Shown piece by piece: positions 1 to 3,420 of a DNA stretch of 5,601 nt. Positions within the stretch are counted from its first letter, which is position 1. Every line of letters starts with the position of its first letter. The notes beneath the pieces are model-generated. The model was not told where the DNA came from, searched no databases, and saw only the letters and a program-made list of their open reading frames with translations. The translations under genes were made by a program, and so were the position numbers. The DNA is from Thermohalobaculum sp038524325 (GTDB lineage: Bacteria > Pseudomonadota > Alphaproteobacteria > Rhodobacterales > Rhodobacteraceae), in assembly GCA_038524325.1 (NCBI GenBank), contig JBCBIS010000235.1, forward strand, positions 1 through 5,601, read 5' to 3'.

Positions 1-34
1 TCTCGGGCATCATCTATCTGACCGGCTTCGACCC
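1..34 (+). repeat. Inverted repeat, left arm (34 bases)
   Basis: Bases 1-34 are the exact reverse complement of bases 152-185. The arm codes for residues SGIIYLTGFDP of the oxygenase. Moving inward, one mismatch (35/151, both T) is followed by seven more complementary bases (36-42 against 144-150). The outer limit is unknown because the window starts at base 1. Confidence 0.95.
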
Positions 35-176
35 TTCGGCGGCGACGGTCTTCTACCGCAATGTCAGCCCGTCCACCTTCGTGATGCAGAACGAGAACAA
101 ACGCTGCAAGATCGGCCCTTACAACACCCCGATCTTCCGTGTCCCGCCGATGGGTCGAAGCCGGTCAGATAGATGA
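3..176 (+). CDS. Displaced, inverted continuation of the 2OG-Fe(II) oxygenase gene (partial)
   Basis: Read on the plus strand from base 3, this frame is open from the window edge. It begins SGIIYLTGFDPSA, exactly the residues (113-125) reached by the minus-strand oxygenase gene at bases 185-145. It then continues as a plausible family-like stretch (ATVFYRNVSPS, then FVMQNENKRCKIGPYNTPIF) to VPPM at base 152. After that it runs into the inverted copy of its own start and stops at 174-176 after seven meaningless residues. The natural protein therefore appears to consist of minus-strand residues 1-125 followed by this segment, giving about 162 continuous residues. The C-terminal part expected for the family, with the distal iron-ligand histidine, is absent. 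I infer that this is not a separate gene but part of the same gene placed in inverted orientation by a fold-back or inversion. Confidence 0.6.
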   Translation, partial: SGIIYLTGFDPSAATVFYRNVSPSTFVMQNENKRCKIGPYNTPIFRVPPMGRSRSDR

Positions 177-519
177 TGCCCGAGATGAAGCTGTTGGCGT
201 GGTTGTGCATCTTCTGCGCCCCGCCGGGCTCCATCTTGTTGATCCAGATCTCCTTGACGCCCCAGTCGAGCACCTCGCCCATCAGCGCTTCGCCATACTC
301 ACGCAGCTTGGGCGCCACATGTTTGAGGACGGCCATGTAATTCTCGTGGCTGCGCGGACTGTCCATCGGGGTGTGGCTGAGGGTGGTCGTGCGTACATTC
401 GCCCCGGTCTCGGAGCTTTCGAACTGGTCGATCATCGCCTGGACCAGAGGGGGCGGGATTACCCCCTTGGCCAGCATCACCGGGGTCGGGAAAATCCCGA
501 CAATGCCGGACTCACTCAT
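64..519 (-). CDS. Putative 2-oxoglutarate/Fe(II)-dependent oxygenase (TIGR02466/PF13759-like), 3' end disrupted
   Basis: The start MSESGIVGIFPTPV and the motif at residues 104-116 (MHNHANSFISGII) resemble the TIGR02466 / 2OG-FeII_Oxy_5 family, small cytoplasmic putative oxygenases of unknown substrate. H105 and H107 are candidate iron ligands. Recognition is from memory of the family pattern. Residues 1-125 look genuine. From residue 126 (below base 145) the frame gives an unrelated Cys/Arg/Ser-rich tail of 26 residues, ending at 64-66, because the sequence folds back on itself. The real continuation is on the plus strand at 3-152. The ATG at 519 overlaps the stop of the upstream secreted-protein gene (512-514) by 8 bases, and no clear Shine-Dalgarno site precedes it, which suggests translational coupling. 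In this operon it could oxidise the peptide product, but that is inference. Only the first 125 residues should be used for comparisons. Confidence 0.72.
   Translation of the reverse strand: MSESGIVGIFPTPVMLAKGVIPPPLVQAMIDQFESSETGANVRTTTLSHTPMDSPRSHENYMAVLKHVAPKLREYGEALMGEVLDWGVKEIWINKMEPGGAQKMHNHANSFISGIIYLTGFDPSAGHGRSGCCKGRSCSVCSRSASRRWTG
152..185 (-). repeat. Inverted repeat, right arm (34 bases)
   Basis: This is the exact reverse complement of bases 1-34, with 117 bases between the arms. It lies inside the minus-strand oxygenase reading frame, covering residues SGIIYLTGFDP. Past base 152 the minus-strand frame loses family-like sequence. This marks the breakpoint at or near bases 144-152. 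Confidence 0.95.
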
Positions 520-1126
520 CGATGAACTGAGCCGCGTCGATCCTCGTCATATCCGGGGCGGCCACGCGCTTTCCACGCACGATCCGGGGCTCGTAGACGT
601 CAAACACCACTTCGGCGTCGAACAGGCGCAGATCGTTATGGATGCCGAAGAAGTCGTCGTCGGAACTGCCCGCATCCAGAATGCCGGTCACCTTCAGGCG
701 GCGGCGCAGGCCGATGGTGCGCTGGTCCAGCTCGTGATCGGGATAGACGAGCACAAAGGGCAAATGCTCCTGATCGTTCACTGTCGAGCAATAGGGGCAG
801 AAGGTGGTGGGCACACCGACCAGAACCAGGAACGGGCTGTCGTCGTAATCCGGCGGCGGTGCCATGAAGCCGATCATTTCGATCCGCTTGCCATGCAGCG
901 CCGATGCCTTGAACGAGGCCTTTCCGCGACCGCTGAACAGATCACGGAACATCACGGGAGTGGTTTCGGGCCCGACCGCGGCCTCGGTGATCGCCGGGGG
1001 TTTGGCATTGGCCATCAGTTCCGCCAGAGGGTTGGTGTGCCCCGTGGTCGCGGGTTCGTTCGCTGCGGCGAGGGCAGGTGCCAATAGAAGCACGGCGACA
1101 AGACGGGCGAGGGCGACGCGGCGCAT
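512..1126 (-). CDS. Secreted DUF3299-like protein with CPYC motif
   Basis: This is a 204-residue protein with a clear Sec signal peptide: MRR followed by a hydrophobic stretch (about residues 4-20) and an Ala-rich cleavage region near residues 20-23. It is therefore probably periplasmic or exported. The mature part has a region GKRIEMIGFMAP (79-90), then beta-rich sequence with FCPYC (C110 and C113, the only cysteines) and LPFVLVYP (122-129). This layout recalls DUF3299-type proteins, in which a 'hydrophobic-G-F/Y-hydrophobic-P' segment precedes a Cys motif. I recognise the resemblance only loosely. CPYC could be a redox pair or a metal site. The start is supported by AAAGG seven to eight bases upstream of the ATG. 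The gene follows the radical SAM gene after 99 bases and overlaps the oxygenase start by 8 bases, so it sits inside the operon. It has no recognised role in peptide maturation. Confidence 0.72.
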   Translation of the reverse strand: MRRVALARLVAVLLLAPALAAANEPATTGHTNPLAELMANAKPPAITEAAVGPETTPVMFRDLFSGRGKASFKASALHGKRIEMIGFMAPPPDYDDSPFLVLVGVPTTFCPYCSTVNDQEHLPFVLVYPDHELDQRTIGLRRRLKVTGILDAGSSDDDFFGIHNDLRLFDAEVVFDVYEPRIVRGKRVAAPDMTRIDAAQFIDE

Positions 1127-1225
1127 GTTTAACCTTTCGTCAAGATTTCTCTTCGGCGAAATAGCATCCCCCGCCCGCCGGATGAAGCGCTGCGCGCAAT
1201 CGTCATGAAAACTTCGCGAAACCGC

Positions 1226-2173
1226 TCAGCCCGCTCCAGGTTTGGGCAGGCGGCGCAGAACCTCGGTGCAGAGATGGCAAACGTTCACCCAATCCTGCGC
1301 CCGCAGCGCCTCGGCCTGGGCCTCTGGCAGCCGATCCAGTAGGGCCGCCGGGCCTTGCGTGCGGATCGTGTGGAGCACGGAATTGGTGCGGAACTTCTCG
1401 GTGATGCCGGCCAGGCCGTCCTCGGCCAGCGTGCCCAGGTCCAGCCCCCCCGTCTCGGCCGCACCGTTGCAGCAGGGGGCGCCCTTGCCGTCCGGCATGA
1501 CGGTGACGACGGCCGAGGGGCAGACCGAAGTGGAGAGGTCGCGATGGGCGTCGATCTCCACATCCTCGCGGGTTCGCGCGCGGCCGCCGGGCAAAAGCTC
1601 GATGCGCTGGATCGGGATGTCACCCTTCCACGGCTCGACTCGCCGGATCTTGCCGAAGATCTTGCGCAGGCTGCTGTCTTTGGAGGTGACCGCCTTGATC
1701 AGCACGCTGATGCCGAGTTTCTGCCCCGCGATCAGGGCGTTCTCGACCCGCGCAGGCCGGATGTATTCGAAATGATAGCTCGAGATCGAAAGGGTGACCG
1801 AGACCAGCCCCGCCTCGACCATCGGCGTCAGAACCTCCAGAGCACGGGCGTCGCTGATCGCCCAGAAGCCGTTGGTGACGACCGTGACCGCCGCCCCCCG
1901 GCTGGCGCCATGGGCGATGATCCGCTCCAGCCTGTCACGATAGAGGAAGGGCTCGCCACCCGACAGGGCCAGGCACCAGCGCGGGCCATAGATCTCGGCC
2001 GCCGCGTCGATGGCGGCGCAGATCTGCTCGTCGGTCAGGCCGGTGCGGTCCTTCGGCCCGCTCTCGGGCATGCAATGGGCGCAGCGCGCGTTGCAGGTGT
2101 TCCAGAGCAGGAGGCCGACCGCATTGCGCTCGACCAGAGGGGCATCGGGCCTCTCGGGCACATCCCGCGCCAT
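1226..2173 (-). CDS. Radical SAM enzyme, probable peptide maturase with SPASM/twitch-like C-terminus
   Basis: This is a 315-residue protein of the radical SAM superfamily. The cluster motif CNARCAHC (C27, C31, C34; CX3CX2C) binds the [4Fe-4S] centre that cleaves S-adenosylmethionine. SGGEP at 71-75 is the SAM-contacting GGE motif, TVVTNGFW at 97-104 is a typical core strand, and SISSYHFEYI at 129-138 follows. The C-terminal part has C218, C234, C235, C299 and C302 (CX15CC...CX2C). That is enough for one auxiliary cluster, as in twitch domains, and fewer than a full SPASM domain. I chose the ATG at 2173 because it overlaps the TGA of the precursor gene as TGATG. The frame is open to 2278, but the extra residues only duplicate precursor-coding DNA in another frame. 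Only 26 residues precede the first cluster cysteine, so no N-terminal peptide-recognition (RRE) domain is present. The likely substrate is the adjacent 93-residue peptide; the reaction is unknown. Confidence 0.88.
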   Translation of the reverse strand: MARDVPERPDAPLVERNAVGLLLWNTCNARCAHCMPESGPKDRTGLTDEQICAAIDAAAEIYGPRWCLALSGGEPFLYRDRLERIIAHGASRGAAVTVVTNGFWAISDARALEVLTPMVEAGLVSVTLSISSYHFEYIRPARVENALIAGQKLGISVLIKAVTSKDSSLRKIFGKIRRVEPWKGDIPIQRIELLPGGRARTREDVEIDAHRDLSTSVCPSAVVTVMPDGKGAPCCNGAAETGGLDLGTLAEDGLAGITEKFRTNSVLHTIRTQGPAALLDRLPEAQAEALRAQDWVNVCHLCTEVLRRLPKPGAG

Positions 2174-2454
2174 CAGGAGCCGTCGGGCAGCTTGGGCGTC
2201 TTTGGCATCGGCGACCCTTTGGGCAGCTTGCGGGTGGGGTCGTCCGGGCCCGAGACCACGGGATCGACATCGACCCAATTGGTGACGATGGTGACCGTGC
2301 TGTCTTCGCTGGTCTCGAGATAGGTGCTGGTGGCGATGCTTTTCTCGCGCTGACCGATGGCGCCCTCGACGCCGGCGAGTTCCTCATCGGTGAGATCTTC
2401 GGGGTCCTTGCCGGTTTCCAGCTTGTCGCCGTTCTGATCCTTGTCGGTGCTCAT
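2173..2454 (-). CDS. Candidate RiPP precursor peptide with double-glycine-type leader
   Basis: This is a 93-residue acidic, Cys-free peptide immediately upstream of and overlapping the radical SAM gene. Residues 21-32 (LTDEELAGVEGA) fit the double-glycine leader pattern position by position: L at -12, T at -11, E at -8, L at -7, V at -4, G at -2 and A at -1, with cleavage expected after A32. The predicted core is 61 residues (I33-S93). It begins with a Ser/Thr-rich part (SIATSTYLETSEDSTVTIVT), then NWVDVDPVV, and ends in a Pro/Lys-rich tail (KLPKGSPMPKTPKLPDGS). Y45 and W60 are the only aromatic residues. Third-position G/C preference is strong, supporting real translation. A GGGAG site lies about seven bases upstream of the ATG. 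No homologue is recognised. The function is inferred from size, leader pattern and neighbour; a small accessory or regulatory protein is the alternative. Confidence 0.75.
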   Translation of the reverse strand: MSTDKDQNGDKLETGKDPEDLTDEELAGVEGAIGQREKSIATSTYLETSEDSTVTIVTNWVDVDPVVSGPDDPTRKLPKGSPMPKTPKLPDGS

Positions 2455-2490
2455 GCTACGCTCCCGTCGATTGTTACGCTGACATACAGA

Positions 2491-2518
2491 ATCGTATCAC
2501 GGATTCGTGAGGGGCCAA
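2491..2518 (-). promoter_or_regulatory. Putative promoter of the peptide/radical SAM operon
   Basis: On the minus strand, TTGGCC (2518-2513) and TACGAT (2496-2491) are separated by 16 bases. They give reasonable -35 and -10 matches and would start transcription about 30 bases before the precursor ATG at 2454. No other pair closer to the gene looks better. This is prediction by eye only. Confidence 0.3.
2497..2510. promoter_or_regulatory. Operator-like palindrome TCACG-GATT-CGTGA
   Basis: This perfect inverted repeat has 5-base arms around 4 bases and fills most of the spacer between the proposed -35 and -10 elements of the peptide operon. That is a usual position for a repressor site. The regulator is not in the window and the site matches no operator I recognise. 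Confidence 0.35.
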
Positions 2519-2683
2519 AAGATTTGACGTTCGGAGGAGCGCTGCCCCAGCGTGCCGCACGCGACGGTTGAAGACCGGCTGACCCGTGGCCGAGTTCCGC
2601 AACTCCCATTGCGCGGCTTGGCGAGATCAAGCTTATCGCACTCTGCGTTCCCCGCCCGGAGACACGCCGAAGGTGCCGGGCGA

Positions 2684-2711
2684 GCGCCTGCCGGTCCCGC
2701 CGGGTAGGCGC
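2684..2711. other. Intergenic hairpin (GCGCCT...AGGCGC)
   Basis: Perfect 6-base arms GCGCCT/AGGCGC enclose a further CCGG-TCCCG-CCGG pairing, so most of the 28 bases can form one stem. On the plus strand it is followed by CATTTCCC, with no real U-tract. No gene reads into it from the plus strand. Its role is unknown. Confidence 0.4.
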
Positions 2712-2771
2712 ATTTCCCACCCCCGCGAATGGCTCGACCGGGAGAGCTCTTTACCTGCCCTAAAGCGCTGA

Positions 2772-2807
2772 GCGGCGGGTTTAGCGCGCCCCCCCGGCTC
2801 CCGCCGC
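2772..2807. other. Intergenic hairpin (GCGGCGGG...CCCGCCGC)
   Basis: Perfect 8-base GC-only arms sit around a 20-base loop containing a run of C residues. On the minus strand it lies about 80 bases beyond the mscL stop and is followed by TCAGCGCTTTAGG. It could be a secondary terminator structure, or chance in GC-rich DNA. Confidence 0.35.
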
Positions 2808-2837
2808 GCTTCCGGAGCGGTCTGAGCGTGTTCCGAT

Positions 2838-2871
2838 CCCGCCCGGTGCGGATAGGTTGGCACCGGACGGG
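2838..2871 (-). terminator. Hairpin after mscL, possible terminator
   Basis: Beginning 19 bases downstream of the mscL stop, 12-base arms (CCCGTCCGGTGC / GCACCGGGCGGG on the minus strand, one G-U type pair) enclose a 10-base loop. Stem and position fit a transcription terminator. No U-tract follows, so it may work with Rho or mainly protect the 3' end. Confidence 0.5.
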
Positions 2872-2889
2872 GCTGGGGTGTGCGGTGGA

Positions 2890-3306
2890 TTACTTCGCCG
2901 CCAGCAGGTCGCGGATCTCGGTGAGGAGCTTCTCCTCCGAAGACGGCTCGGGCGCGGCCTCCGGCTCGGCTTCCTCGGCGCGTTTGAGCTGGTTGATCCC
3001 CTTGATCACCAGGAACAGGATCCAGGCGACGATCAGGAACGAGATCACGGCGTTGATGAAGACCCCATAGGTGATCACGGCCAGCCCGGCCTCCTTCGCC
3101 TGCGCGGCCGAGGTCACATCCTGGCCCGACAGGTTCAGGTAGAGGCCCGAGAAATCGATCCCCCCGGTGAACAGCCCGATGATCGGGTTGACGATATCGG
3201 TCACGAAACTGGTGACGATGCTGGTAAAGGCCGCGCCGATCACGATGCCGACGCCCATATCGACCACATTGCCTTTGACGGCGAATTCCTTGAATTCCTG
3301 AAGCAT
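2890..3306 (-). CDS. mscL: Large-conductance mechanosensitive channel MscL
   Basis: This 138-residue inner-membrane channel opens under membrane tension and releases small solutes during hypo-osmotic shock. It assembles as a homopentamer. Hallmarks are the N-terminal amphipathic helix MLQEFKEFAVKGNVVD, first membrane helix about residues 14-45 (VGIVIGAAFTSIV, pore-lining), periplasmic loop with GGIDF (48-52), second helix about 77-105 (YGVFINAVISFLIVAWILF), and the C-terminal bundle helix ending EEKLLTEIRDLL. Length matches the family. The ATG at 3306 is preferred: MLQEFKEF matches the conserved N-terminus and GGGGA lies six bases upstream. An in-frame GTG at 3342 would add 12 residues not seen in the family. 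The gene appears monocistronic, with its own promoter in the pheT-mscL gap and a hairpin after its stop. Confidence 0.97.
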   Translation of the reverse strand: MLQEFKEFAVKGNVVDMGVGIVIGAAFTSIVTSFVTDIVNPIIGLFTGGIDFSGLYLNLSGQDVTSAAQAKEAGLAVITYGVFINAVISFLIVAWILFLVIKGINQLKRAEEAEPEAAPEPSSEEKLLTEIRDLLAAK

Positions 3307-3352
3307 GGGTAATCCCCGTTCTCTCTGCTGCATTCTCCCCACCCGGACGCCA

Positions 3353-3380
3353 GCTATAGCGCCCGGATGTGACAGAACAA
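3353..3380 (-). promoter_or_regulatory. Putative mscL promoter
   Basis: On the minus strand, TTGTTC (3380-3375) and TATAGC (3358-3353) are spaced by 16 bases within the 114-base gap after pheT. Transcription would begin about 40 bases before the mscL ATG at 3306. Weak match, judged by eye. Confidence 0.35.
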
Positions 3381-3420
3381 CAGTCCTCCAAGAGAACTAT
3401 TTGGCCGATCGCGCCGTCGA

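Larger units (their letters stand above)
2455..2889. other. 435-base intergenic region without a convincing gene
   Basis: The region lies between the mscL stop and the precursor start. Short open frames exist but show no coding-like third-position bias. No tRNA T-loop, signal-recognition-particle RNA core or other RNA hallmark was found. What is visible are three GC-rich inverted repeats (2684-2711, 2772-2807, 2838-2871) and the putative promoter and operator at the left end. A small RNA cannot be excluded. Confidence 0.5.

Noticed and set aside
64..144. Cys/Arg-rich tail at the end of the minus-strand oxygenase frame as a real C-terminal domain
   Set aside because: It is simply the reverse complement of the oxygenase's own downstream coding sequence, reached through the fold-back junction.
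371..1087. 238-codon plus-strand open frame
   Set aside because: Antisense to the signal-peptide protein and the oxygenase; no start signal and no domain-like sequence.
2174..2278. Longer start for the radical SAM protein (35 extra residues)
   Set aside because: The extra residues read precursor-coding DNA in a second frame and are Arg/Ala-rich. The ATG at 2173 overlapping the precursor stop is far more natural.
2451..2720. 89-codon minus-strand frame with GTG start whose stop overlaps the precursor ATG as ATGA
   Set aside because: The overlap looked like operon coupling, but third positions near its end are not G/C-biased, the translation is low-complexity, and it runs through the proposed promoter and operator.
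2530..2830. Possible tRNA or other structured RNA in the GC-rich gap, suggested by GGAGAG and paired segments
   Set aside because: No GGTTCGA-type T-loop on either strand and no cloverleaf spacing; only simple hairpins are present.
3307..3342. Upstream GTG start for mscL
   Set aside because: It would add MGRMQQRERGLP before the conserved MLQEFKEF start, and the ATG at 3306 has its own well-spaced GGGGA site.
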